Source of the DNA: a virus
DNA length: 30,114 nt
Reading direction: 5' to 3' (one strand)
IMG/VR virus record: IMGVR_UViG_3300028364_000105
Coordinates: 1-30,114 of that record
Numbering within the stretch: the first letter of the stretch is position 1; every line of letters begins with the position of its first letter. Below, piece after piece: positions 21,851-29,484 of the stretch. The notes beneath the pieces are model-generated. The model was not told the DNA's origin, searched no databases, and saw only the letters and a program-made list of their open reading frames with translations. The translations under genes and the position numbers were made by a program.

Positions 21851-22886
21851 TTATAAAATTTATACATTTGTTTATAACTTGTTGTTTATTTTTTAGGTAG
21901 TCTGATTCCGGTATTCTTAAAACAGTATATCCTTTACTTTCTAAAAACGATTGCTTTATTTTGTCATTGTTTTGTGTATCATTAAAACTATGCCAATATG
22001 TTCCATCATATTCAATTATTTTATTACCACATTTAAAATCGGTTAAAAATAACTTATCATTATTCATAAAAAATCTAACTTCTCCACCGCAAGTTGCATA
22101 TTTACATTTTTCTTGAAGTTTTCGGTTTAATTTATTGTAAATTTGATTGAACAATCGTTGGGATATTTTACTATAACCACCAGTCGATTTAAAATTTCTA
22201 ATATTTTGTTCTACATATAATCTATATTCAATTGAACCTCGTTCTTTACCATATTTATCTATATAATAATCACGGGATAATCTATATTTGTGTTTATCAT
22301 TTCGCAATTTCCATCGATTATATCCATCTTCTATACCATATCGTTCTTGATATTCTTCAAGTGTTCGTCCATTTTTCCATTTTTTATTCTTAAAATTCTC
22401 TTTTTGAGTTTTTAATTTTTTGGTCAATATTTCCTGCCACTTTTGTCTACCAAGTTTTTTACCAAATTTATCTATAAAATGTTGTTCTGAAAAGTTGCCT
22501 TTTGATTTACACAATTCCTTCCATTCAGATTTACCTAATAGTTTACCAAATTTTATTATATAATCTTTTTCAGTTATAATAGAGTTTTTTAACTTTTCAT
22601 CAAATAATTGCTTCCCAATATTTTCACCATATCTGGTAATAAAGCAGTCTAATGAACTACTATCATTTCCAAACTTTTTACTTTCATTTATTTTATCAAC
22701 CCAATTACCATCTACATTATATTTAATTAAAGTTTTGATATGTAATGATTTACTTTGAATTTCCTGTTTAGTAAATTCCACTACAACTCCATTCAATTGT
22801 TCTATAATATAATCCGTTATATTGTCAAATTCATTAAAAGGTTTCACCCTTAAAATATGATCGACGTTTTTATAATATAATTCCAC
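21837..22886 (-). CDS. VSR-like (EDxHD-type) homing endonuclease with N-terminal repeats, second gp41 fracture
   Basis: This 349-residue protein combines repeats with a nuclease. Roughly residues 85-215 contain about five copies of a unit like [FY]..K[FY]G...G...W (RYGENIGKQLF, KFGKLLGKSEW, KFGKKLGRQKW, RYGIEDGYNRW, KYGKERGSIEY), probably a DNA-binding array. The C-terminal nuclease has EVRFFMNNDKLFLTDFKCGN, IIEYDGTYWH and GYTVLRIPESD, which fit the VSR-fold endonuclease family first found in fractured genes with split inteins. The start is GTG 22886. The stop overlaps the ATG of the downstream gp41 fragment, so it is coupled to it. It occupies the gap between intein N-half and C-half. Confidence 0.82.
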   Translation of the reverse strand: MELYYKNVDHILRVKPFNEFDNITDYIIEQLNGVVVEFTKQEIQSKSLHIKTLIKYNVDGNWVDKINESKKFGNDSSSLDCFITRYGENIGKQLFDEKLKNSIITEKDYIIKFGKLLGKSEWKELCKSKGNFSEQHFIDKFGKKLGRQKWQEILTKKLKTQKENFKNKKWKNGRTLEEYQERYGIEDGYNRWKLRNDKHKYRLSRDYYIDKYGKERGSIEYRLYVEQNIRNFKSTGGYSKISQRLFNQIYNKLNRKLQEKCKYATCGGEVRFFMNNDKLFLTDFKCGNKIIEYDGTYWHSFNDTQNNDKIKQSFLESKGYTVLRIPESDYLKNKQQVINKCINFINETT

Positions 22887-22945
22887 AATGTCTCTTTATT
22901 ATAAATATAAGGCTTTTATAAAATCGGAACGGATACACAAATTTT

Positions 22946-24058
22946 TTATGATTTTTTTGTAAATAATTTGTCACCAACTTTTAATCCACTTTCTAACGAT
23001 TTAAGCTTTCCATATTTTACAGGAAATTCGTGACGTAATGAACATTTTACTGTTTTTCCACTTTTTAATGTAATTTCATATACAGGTTGGGTTTCAATTG
23101 GAAAAACCCTTGTTACTTTTTTATAACCATCGTGTGTTAAAATTTCATCGTTTTCTTTAATTTTACCAATTTCAATTTTGCCTTGTTTTGTGTCTACCAG
23201 TTCAGAAATTTCACAACATCTGTTTGTTTGAGATGCAGTCCAGATAGGGATACCCATTTCACCACTCATACCACGTAATTCAATGTACACACCACCTTGT
23301 TCAGCGTATGTGGAATCATTGTTCTTGTTGGATGATAACAGTAAATCTGCGTAATCAACAATAATCAAATCGGGTCTATTACCCGATGCCGATAACTTAT
23401 CGATGTGTTGTTCTAATTTTTTAGAAGTTACCCCCCTTGGTGGGAAATATTTTATGAATAGTTTTCCTTGGAGTGTTTTTATCTTTGATTCAAGATCATC
23501 CCGCCTATCAGGATGTTCCTTTGTCGGTATTCCTGTGAACACTGTATCGTATCTCTGACCCACGTAAAATTCGGATAATTCCATTGAATAATGTGCAACG
23601 GTCAATCCTTGTTTTACCGCGGCTGCACCTATTGCGGTTAGTATCCACGTATTATGTGATAATATACCATTTGCATAAAAGCAGTGAACCGTATCGACCA
23701 TTATATCATATAAAATTTTCTCTTTATTTTCCTTAATACGTCTAATTTTAGTAGTTCCGCTCTCGGTTTCTATGATATCGGTATCCATATTGATATCGCG
23801 GACTTCCTTCCATTCACCGTTTACTTTTAATTTATGTTCCCACCCACATTCAAGTGTAACATTATTGGTAAAGTAAATTCGAATCGCTACTTGTTTTACA
23901 GTTCTACAAACTGATGGGACTTTGTGAAATCCATACGGTGTATTTACTTTAATATCATATTCTAAATCTTCGAAATGATTTTCTATTTCAGGTATTTTAT
24001 TTAATTCGAAAAAATCATCAATTCTAATTTTTTCTGTAATAGTTCTTTTATGTATCAT
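22946..24058 (-). CDS. 41: Replicative helicase gp41, middle fragment flanked by two intein halves
   Basis: This 370-residue protein carries an intein C-half (1-136), a middle piece of the T4-type helicase (137-280), and an intein N-half (281-370). The helicase piece begins at Thr137 (TWILTAIGAAAV), which completes Walker A GVGK-T, and contains the Walker B strand RPDLIIVDYADLL and the end ELRGMSGEMGIPIWTASQTNR. It must splice at both ends, with two different partners, to yield helicase. ATG overlaps the stop of the endonuclease gene upstream (ATGA). No other gene in the window needs two trans-splicing events. Confidence 0.9.
   Translation of the reverse strand: MIHKRTITEKIRIDDFFELNKIPEIENHFEDLEYDIKVNTPYGFHKVPSVCRTVKQVAIRIYFTNNVTLECGWEHKLKVNGEWKEVRDINMDTDIIETESGTTKIRRIKENKEKILYDIMVDTVHCFYANGILSHNTWILTAIGAAAVKQGLTVAHYSMELSEFYVGQRYDTVFTGIPTKEHPDRRDDLESKIKTLQGKLFIKYFPPRGVTSKKLEQHIDKLSASGNRPDLIIVDYADLLLSSNKNNDSTYAEQGGVYIELRGMSGEMGIPIWTASQTNRCCEISELVDTKQGKIEIGKIKENDEILTHDGYKKVTRVFPIETQPVYEITLKSGKTVKCSLRHEFPVKYGKLKSLESGLKVGDKLFTKKS
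22949..23218 (-). mobile_element. Split intein N-half, second gp41 fracture
   Basis: 90 residues (281-370): block A CCEISELV, KIEIGKIKENDEILTHDGYK, a block B with CSLRHEFPVKYG and an end SGLKVGDKL. It aligns position by position with the gp41-8 N-half as I recall it. Block B keeps the His (SLRH). Confidence 0.9.
23651..24058 (-). mobile_element. Split intein C-half carrying block B, first gp41 fracture
   Basis: 136 residues, far longer than a canonical C-half. It contains its own block B (TLECGWEHKLKVNGEW) as well as block F (KILYDIMVDTVHCFYA) and block G (NGILSHN, then Thr+1). This is the layout of atypically split inteins such as AceL-TerL, in which a short N-half holds only block A. The partner is the N-half at 25000-25176. 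Confidence 0.8.
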
Positions 24059-24960
24059 TGTAAATATTTACGAATCGATTCTTTTATTAATTTTTTATTA
24101 ATATTGTATTCATTTTCCCACACAACCAGTACATCGTATCCTAAATTCCGTAATGTGTTAATTTTATCCAAATCATATTTCCTAATCTCTAATGCAGTTT
24201 TATTTATTATAGGATGCATGTCATTATCTTCAAATAAATCAGTATGTGCATGCCAAAAAATTCCAAAATATTCTATTATTTTATTTCCTACTATAATATC
24301 CACATTATATCCAGATATAAAAACATTAGATTGGGCTTGGAATTTTAATTCATTTGATATAAAATTAAATATATCTATTTCATCTTCACTTCTGTATTTT
24401 ATATCATTAAAATCACCAAAATGACCAACCCATTTATCTTTACCAAAATTAGTGATATATTTTCTCATAGAGTTCGATGTTTTTAATTTACTTTTTTTAC
24501 TATGAGCTTTACCACTAAACTTAGGAGAAACGTTTGATAATTTTGACTGTATATCTGAAATTAGTTTCTTTGATTCATCATTTGAGTATCCCCTATTAAT
24601 CCAAAATTCCTTTGTTAATGTACTAGGTGATTTATCATAATCACGTTTCTTGGAATTCTTACGTTGTATGTCTGAAATTTTGTTCTTTGCACCTTGATTG
24701 GAATATCCCAAATTTATCCAATATTTCTCCGACCAAATAGAAGTTTTATTTTTATTATATTTATCTTGCCAGATAGATTCCTTCATTCTATTTTTCCATA
24801 ATTCAGAAAGATATTGTTTTTGTGATTCTGGCATTATTTGAACAACATCTACACCATATTTAGATTTATATTCGGATATTTTCATATTATGTTTCCGAGC
24901 TATATGACTTGTCAATGACTTCCCCTCAAATCCACAAATTTTACATTCTATATATTCCAT
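24055..24960 (-). CDS. VSR-like homing endonuclease with zinc finger, first gp41 fracture
   Basis: This 301-residue protein starts with a C2H2-type zinc finger (C6, C9, H19, H24 in CKICGFEGKSLTSHIARKH). Two repeats follow (KYWINLGYSNQGAKNKISDI and EFWINRGYSNDESKKLISDI), a motif I associate with phage homing endonucleases. The C-terminal nuclease has SEDEIDIFNFI, VFISGYNVDIIVGNKIIEYF, FWHAH and a GYDVLVVWENE end, again the VSR-like fold. It sits between intein halves and its TGA overlaps the ATG of the middle gp41 gene. Upstream spacing to the gp41 N-terminal gene is about 36 bases of A/T. Confidence 0.82.
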   Translation of the reverse strand: MEYIECKICGFEGKSLTSHIARKHNMKISEYKSKYGVDVVQIMPESQKQYLSELWKNRMKESIWQDKYNKNKTSIWSEKYWINLGYSNQGAKNKISDIQRKNSKKRDYDKSPSTLTKEFWINRGYSNDESKKLISDIQSKLSNVSPKFSGKAHSKKSKLKTSNSMRKYITNFGKDKWVGHFGDFNDIKYRSEDEIDIFNFISNELKFQAQSNVFISGYNVDIIVGNKIIEYFGIFWHAHTDLFEDNDMHPIINKTALEIRKYDLDKINTLRNLGYDVLVVWENEYNINKKLIKESIRKYLQ

Positions 24961-24996
24961 TATAATAGTTTAATATAAATATAAAAAAATAAAATT

Positions 24997-25797
24997 TTAC
25001 ATAGTTTTACCGTTTCCATTGGTGGAAATTAATAATTGAGCCTGTTTTGCCGTTATATTAATATTATCATTCAATTGAATTACATACCAAGGTTTACACC
25101 ATAAAATATACCCATTATCTAATTCAAATCCGATTTCATCATACTGTATTTCAATTGTTGAATCACCACCTATACATTTACCCACACCACTTGGTGCAAC
25201 CACTACACCTAATTCACCTGGTCCCAGACCACCGTTCATCAAGTCGTTGATTATATCCCAATCGGTTTTTATCGTAGTTCGTTTATCTTCATCATATCTT
25301 TCCGCATAATCCTCCGTATAGTTGTGGCCCAAATCGACTTGTGTACCCACTTTTAGTGCCTCATCGGTAAGTTCCTTTATTTTATCATATGAACCAATTT
25401 TTAGTAAATCGACCGATTTTAATATAACTACCTTTAAATTTTGGTTTATACAAAAATTAGTGAATTGATTTTTAATATAATCCATATCAAGGTTACCCAC
25501 GCTTGTATAAACATGACGGAGTTGATCCACCGCTGTTTTTTTAAGGATACTATTATCATCTATTTTCGATAACTGTACCTTGAAAACATCCATTGATGGT
25601 GATTTCTTATATTGTCTATGGTAATCTATAATTTCCCCCACAATCCATTTGTTAGCTTCAGATTCAAAGAATTTAATATGCATTATATCGGATAATGAAT
25701 CTAAAAATTTAATATCCGTTAATAATGCTGCTATTACTTTTGTCTGAAAACTATGGCCAAATTCTTGTAAGGTATCTAGTTGTTCACTTGTATCCAT
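24997..25797 (-). CDS. 41: Replicative helicase gp41, N-terminal fragment with intein N-half
   Basis: Residues 1-207 are the N-terminal domain of the T4-type DnaB-like helicase and the start of its RecA fold, ending GELGVVVAPSGVGK, i.e. Walker A up to its Lys. At Cys208 an intein N-half begins (CIGGDSTIEIQYDE). It runs 59 residues to TAA, with a segment FELDNGYILWCKPWYVIQ that looks like a block B in which the catalytic His is replaced by Tyr. The ORF ends GNGKTM, a chance or copied Walker-like string. ATG 25797 follows the rnh stop directly. Confidence 0.9.
   Translation of the reverse strand: MDTSEQLDTLQEFGHSFQTKVIAALLTDIKFLDSLSDIMHIKFFESEANKWIVGEIIDYHRQYKKSPSMDVFKVQLSKIDDNSILKKTAVDQLRHVYTSVGNLDMDYIKNQFTNFCINQNLKVVILKSVDLLKIGSYDKIKELTDEALKVGTQVDLGHNYTEDYAERYDEDKRTTIKTDWDIINDLMNGGLGPGELGVVVAPSGVGKCIGGDSTIEIQYDEIGFELDNGYILWCKPWYVIQLNDNINITAKQAQLLISTNGNGKTM
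25000..25176 (-). mobile_element. Atypical split intein N-half, first gp41 fracture
   Basis: 59 residues (208-266): block A CIGGDSTIEI and a degenerate block B-like stretch (CKPWY where CTPEH is expected). Because the partner C-half carries a block B with His, the functional part here may be only the first 20-25 residues, as in AceL-TerL. The tail could be a leftover from an earlier canonical split. Confidence 0.7.
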
Positions 25798-26846
25798 TAT
25801 TTTTCTGTAATCAAATTACTGAAAGTAGTGTGTAGCCACTTGTTAATATCTCCCATATTGTTGATAACCTTATACTTCATACAAACTTTGAAGAAATTCA
25901 TTTTGTTTACTGGTTTGAGTTCTTCATTATATAGATCCAAGATTTTCATCTTGGAGATACCATTTATCATGGTGGTAGATTTCAATTGCATAAGTTTCTC
26001 GTTCATTAGAATTTGTTCCTTGGATTCCAATATAGTATCATATATTCTGATTTTACCACGTTTTTCTTCCGCCAACCTAAGTAAATCACTTACTTGCATT
26101 TGTTCTTCACCGGAGATTTCGGGTATTCGTTTCAAAAGAGTCTTTAATCCCACACCCTTAACTCCAGGAATTCTATCCGAGACATCGCCATCCAATACCC
26201 TATATAACAATAGGTTCTTAGATTCCAATCCAAATTCTTCCTTTATCGTTTGTTTGTTATATATTTTCTTTTTAGTAGGTGACCAGACGATGGTGGTGTC
26301 ATTGACAAGTTGTAAAAAATCCTTATCGGTTGACATCAACACCGCCTGCTCATCTTCTTTTAGTAAATCGGTTGCTATGTAAGCCATAACATCATCCGCT
26401 TCTATGCCATCGTACATCATGGTTGTCATGGGTAGGTGATCTATCATATCGGATAACCAAACGTATTGACGTTTCATAGATGTACGTTCATCTTCCTCGT
26501 TCATCATATCAGCGTACTGTCGATTTACCCTTAATTTATTCTTTTCCCTACCTTCCTTGTAACCACTGAATACCTTTTTTCTGGAAGTGGATCCCCCCTT
26601 ACCATCGAACACTACGATGACCCTAGTGGGTTTCACGGTGCGTATTGCTAAACCTATTGATTTTAATACACCAGTAACACCAGCAACGTGTTCACCATCT
26701 TCGTTCATAGTTGGTATACTTGACCAACATCGAATAAAGGTGTTCAGTCACAGCCCGTCCACTATAAGTACACGACCATTACGTGTACTCGGGCGGACGG
26801 GCTGAGTTTTTATTGATTCTAAAATATCTTTATGTAACTGTTTCAT
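25797..26846 (-). CDS. rnh: 5'-3' exonuclease / RNase H (gp rnh-like), interrupted by TGA
   Basis: T4-type RNase H removes RNA primers with a two-metal active site. Here the gene starts at ATG 26846 (MKQLHKDILESIK), overlapping the stop of an endonuclease remnant, and reads RVLIVDGL before an in-frame TGA at 26748-26750. After it the frame continues LNTFIRCWSSIPTMNEDGEH and the rest of the enzyme: VIVVFDGKGG, GIEADDVMAY, STDKDFLQL and LDGDVSDRIPGVKGVG, all metal-binding motifs present. The TGA is flanked by two CTG codons, so hopping from the first to the second would give VDGLNTF, the expected motif. If translation restarted at ATG 26708, the product would lack the first catalytic Asp (VDG). 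A GC-rich hairpin ends at the first CTG. Confidence 0.82.
26745..26753 (-). promoter_or_regulatory. Candidate recoding site CTG TGA CTG in rnh
   Basis: The mRNA reads GAC GGG CUG UGA CUG AAC. Peptidyl-tRNA-Leu on the first CUG could detach and re-pair on the second, skipping six bases. Hops over a stop between two Leu codons are known from E. coli reporter studies, and T4 gene 60 uses the same take-off/stop/landing logic over 50 bases. Use of this site in the phage is inference. Confidence 0.45.
26751..26804 (-). promoter_or_regulatory. GC-rich two-part hairpin ending at the rnh stop
   Basis: Outer arms CAGCCCGTCC and GGACGGGCTG (10 bp, positions 26795-26804 and 26751-26760) and inner arms AGTACACG and CGTGTACT (26767-26774 and 26782-26789, 7-base loop) stack around a small internal loop. 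The 3' arm ends with the CTG before the TGA. It is coding sequence (TQPVRPSTRNGRVLIVDGL), and its codons are much richer in G and C than the rest of this AT-rich window, which suggests selection for the fold. Confidence 0.7.
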
Positions 26847-27021
26847 TTATAAATTGTATTAATTTTTTAAGTTCATATTGTTGATTAGTTTCCCAATCAT
26901 ATTGCCATATTGTTTTAAATATATACCCAATATCTATAAGACAATTAATTAATTGTAATTGTCCTTTACTTTGGATGGTACGTATATGTACACCATCTTG
27001 TAAATATATTATAACCTTTAT
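26830..27021 (-). pseudogene. C-terminal remnant of a VSR-like homing endonuclease
   Basis: Between uvsX and rnh an open frame of about 60 codons without a start codon reads VIIYLQDGVHI, then INCLIDIGYIFKTIWQYDWE and ends LIQFINETVT. The GY...IW.YD pattern and ending match the C-terminus of the intact endonuclease at 21837-22886 (GYTVLRIPESD...INFINETT). The way its stop overlaps the next gene's ATG is also the same in both places (AAATGAAACA). It is the tail of an endonuclease gene whose front has been lost, perhaps marking a former insertion site at rnh. Confidence 0.6.
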
Positions 27022-27028
27022 TTAATTT

Positions 27029-28177
27029 TTAATTTTCTTCAACTACTCTATCGGATTCATCTACTTCTGAATCCGTGAATGTTAAGCTATCCGGATCGGA
27101 TGTATCCACTTGTTGATACTTCATGACCATTTCCTCACAAAGAGCTGAATATAACTGTTGTCTTAAATCATCGTTATTTTTTAATATACCCTCGAAATCC
27201 TTGGCCTGGAATTTGAATTCCTCACCAGTCGTTAGATTTATAGCTGTATACCAGCCAGCCCCACCTTTTTTGATGGCCTTGGCCTCTGTAAGAACCTTTA
27301 ACCATGAACCAAAGTTATCAATACCCCTATCAAAGAAAATATCGAATTCCATTGTTCTTTTTGGTGGGCCGAGCCTGTTTTTTACGACCTGACATTGTAC
27401 TTTCATTCCTACAATTCTATCACCTTGTTTAATCTGTCCTTTTGGTTTTAAACGTAAACGAACAGATGCATGAAATTGTAATGCCTTTCCGCCACTTGTG
27501 GTGTAGGGATCACCGAACGCCATTGCAGCTAAGTTGATTCTTAACTGATTCGTAAAGGATACGAGAATTTTTTGTCTACCAATCATATTGGTAATCTTTC
27601 GCATTGCCTTGGAAATGATAATCGCCTTTTGAGTCGCATATCCCGCTTGGTCATAATCTGCGGCAAGTTCCACTTTGGTACTCGCGGCTGCCACGGAATC
27701 AACAACTATGGTCATTGGAACATCACTCCCATGTTCTCGCATCTTGACGATGACAACTTCCATTAGTTCAAATACCGATTCTACCGAATCCGCTTGAACA
27801 TATATCATCTTACTTATATCTACTCCGATTGCTTCCAAGAATTCGAAACTAACCGCATTTTCCGTATCAATCATCACAGCTACACCGCCTGCCTGTTGAG
27901 TTGATTTTAGTAAATGTGCCGATAATAAGGACTTACCAGATTGTTCCATCCCGGTAACTTCTATAATTCTCCCAATTGGAGCTCCAGCATTCGGCCTGTT
28001 TGAAACAACTAAATCCAAAACATCATTACCAAACGATACCCAACCATCTATTTCGGTTGGGGAATCGTGTTGGTCTAAAAAGTATGCTACTTTTTGTGTC
28101 TTATCAAATTTGTTGAGTTCATCAGCCAGAATATCGGCAAGCTCAGGAGTTGGTTTACTCACTTTTTTCTTTGCCAT
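27029..28177 (-). CDS. uvsX: UvsX, RecA-like recombinase
   Basis: This 382-residue protein is the phage strand-exchange recombinase. Walker A is GMEQSGKS (76-83), Walker B lies in MTIVVDSVAA, and the DNA-binding L1/L2 regions are present (QKILVSFTNQLRINLAAMAFGDPYTTSGGKALQFHAS). The C-terminus is acidic (DSDEVDES-type, ending VVEEN). It is intact and, unlike many RecA or UvsX genes in intein-rich phages, has no intein. It acts on gp32-coated ssDNA; gp32 is encoded immediately upstream, 15 bases away. The start ATG follows an A/C-rich leader without Shine-Dalgarno. Confidence 0.92.
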   Translation of the reverse strand: MAKKKVSKPTPELADILADELNKFDKTQKVAYFLDQHDSPTEIDGWVSFGNDVLDLVVSNRPNAGAPIGRIIEVTGMEQSGKSLLSAHLLKSTQQAGGVAVMIDTENAVSFEFLEAIGVDISKMIYVQADSVESVFELMEVVIVKMREHGSDVPMTIVVDSVAAASTKVELAADYDQAGYATQKAIIISKAMRKITNMIGRQKILVSFTNQLRINLAAMAFGDPYTTSGGKALQFHASVRLRLKPKGQIKQGDRIVGMKVQCQVVKNRLGPPKRTMEFDIFFDRGIDNFGSWLKVLTEAKAIKKGGAGWYTAINLTTGEEFKFQAKDFEGILKNNDDLRQQLYSALCEEMVMKYQQVDTSDPDSLTFTDSEVDESDRVVEEN

Positions 28178-28191
28178 TATGTTTCTGGGGT

Positions 28192-29016
28192 TTAGTTATT
28201 CTTGAACAGTGCATCAAATGCTGCACCCACTTCACTCGGTTTAGAGTTTGAGGTTTCGGTTTCAACTGGATGTGATCGGGTACTCGATGGTGCACTTTGT
28301 TCAGTTACCGGTTTGGGTGATAAATTTTCCTGTGTAACCGATTTTGTAGTATCACCATCACCATCCGGATTCAGCCACCCTTGTAGTACGGTGTTAAGTT
28401 CATCATAGGATAATTCCGAATACATTTCCGTAACCTCAACTTGATTACTTATAAATGATTTTGCCTTTTCAACATCATCATGTAATGGTGTCTTGTTGGG
28501 TTTAACCCTGACAATTGTCTTAGGGTAAGATGCACCTGCATCTTCTGCAGAAATATACTCTACCGAAATATCTCTACCAGCAATCGGGTCAGTGATATCA
28601 CCGTAATCAGGATCAGCAATGTAACCAAGAATTTCTTGATATACAGTTTTACCAAATCCCCAAAACTTTACTCCTTGATCCTCTTCACCACGAACCAATA
28701 CTGGAACGAATGTACGAAGTTTTGGCTCCATTTGTTTTGCAGATTTCCAATCTTCTTTATCACCCATTCTTTTCAGTTTTTCGGCGAATTCCACAATTGG
28801 ATCAGGTCTACCAAATGAACTTGGGGACAGATAGGTTTTGTTGTTTACGTTGTAGTGGAAAAATAATTCTATGAAAGGATTATCCTTGTCATATTTGTAA
28901 GGTACGATTCTCAATTGATGTTTACCAGGAGTCGGTTTCCATTGAAGATCAGATTTTCTTTGTGTGTTTTGTAGCTTGTTCAGTCTACCACGGATTGCAT
29001 TAATGTCAATTGCCAT
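28192..29016 (-). CDS. 32: Single-stranded DNA-binding protein gp32
   Basis: This 274-residue protein matches T4-type gp32: a basic N-terminus for cooperative binding (INAIRGRLNKLQ), an OB-fold core (WKPTPGKHQLRIVPYKYDKD, PFIELFFHYNV, TYLSPSSFGRPDPIVEFAEKL), then an acidic/serine-rich linker and a C-terminal tip AFDALFKNN of the kind that recruits partner proteins. It contains no Cys at all, so the zinc-binding site of T4 gp32 is absent, as I recall for marine relatives. It is the first large gene before uvsX and likely highly expressed. A 5-bp hairpin (29066-29083) lies in its leader; T4 gp32 represses its own mRNA there, but I cannot show an equivalent. Confidence 0.9.
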   Translation of the reverse strand: MAIDINAIRGRLNKLQNTQRKSDLQWKPTPGKHQLRIVPYKYDKDNPFIELFFHYNVNNKTYLSPSSFGRPDPIVEFAEKLKRMGDKEDWKSAKQMEPKLRTFVPVLVRGEEDQGVKFWGFGKTVYQEILGYIADPDYGDITDPIAGRDISVEYISAEDAGASYPKTIVRVKPNKTPLHDDVEKAKSFISNQVEVTEMYSELSYDELNTVLQGWLNPDGDGDTTKSVTQENLSPKPVTEQSAPSSTRSHPVETETSNSKPSEVGAAFDALFKNN

Positions 29017-29132
29017 TGTGTTTGAATTTAAAAATTAATATTTAGTTTTTATGGTTTTATTTACGAGTCTTTTCCTACTCGCGGTGTTTATATATATATA
29101 GGAAAATATGGAAAACATAATGTTAAAACGTG

Positions 29133-29459
29133 TTAAAGTTTCGATTTTATGTAATTTTTTATATCATCTAAATCATGTATAAAATCACCTGATACCGAAT
29201 ATACTTTAGCTGTGTATCCAATGTGTGCATTTACTATTACCAATACATGGTAGTCTGTTAATCTTTCGAATAATTTATTTGTAATCTTATCCACCTCGAC
29301 GTGGGGTGTGCCGGAAGGTACACCGAAAATAAAAATAGGTTTAGGTGGTACTTCGCGGTACCGCGGTATACCAATACCTGTACTCGAGCCACTGGCAGTA
29401 ACAATGGAATTGGCTAATAAATTACTGGCACTAATTGTTGTACCTGTGAGTTGGGACAT
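29133..29459 (-). CDS. Hypothetical protein, 108 residues
   Basis: I do not recognise this protein. It starts MSQLTGTTISASNLLANSIV with a serine/threonine-rich, low-complexity head (to about residue 27), then a folded-looking part: PKPIFIFGVPSGTPHVEVDK, YHVLVIVNAHIGYTAKVYSV and an ending DDIKNYIKSKL. Alternating hydrophobic strands and the terminal helix suggest a small alpha/beta domain. A 24-base perfect palindrome lies 25 bases upstream of its ATG. Confidence 0.6.
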   Translation of the reverse strand: MSQLTGTTISASNLLANSIVTASGSSTGIGIPRYREVPPKPIFIFGVPSGTPHVEVDKITNKLFERLTDYHVLVIVNAHIGYTAKVYSVSGDFIHDLDDIKNYIKSKL

Positions 29460-29484
29460 AGAAAAAGTTTTATCGTTTCACTAA

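Noticed and set aside
26751-26810. Rho-independent terminator on the plus strand (GC-rich hairpin followed by GAGTTTTTA)
   Set aside because: The plus strand carries no gene here. The hairpin is coding sequence of rnh on the minus strand, where no T-run follows, so a role in recoding fits better.
26745-27028. Group I intron in rnh
   Set aside because: An endonuclease remnant and a break in a conserved motif suggested one, but exon 1 (to VDGL) lies next to exon 2 with only six extra bases, and there is no room for an intron core.
29066-29083. Terminator or gp32 translational operator (5-bp hairpin CGAGT/ACTCG)
   Set aside because: The stem is short, no T-run follows on the minus strand, and I see no pseudoknot like that of T4 gene 32.
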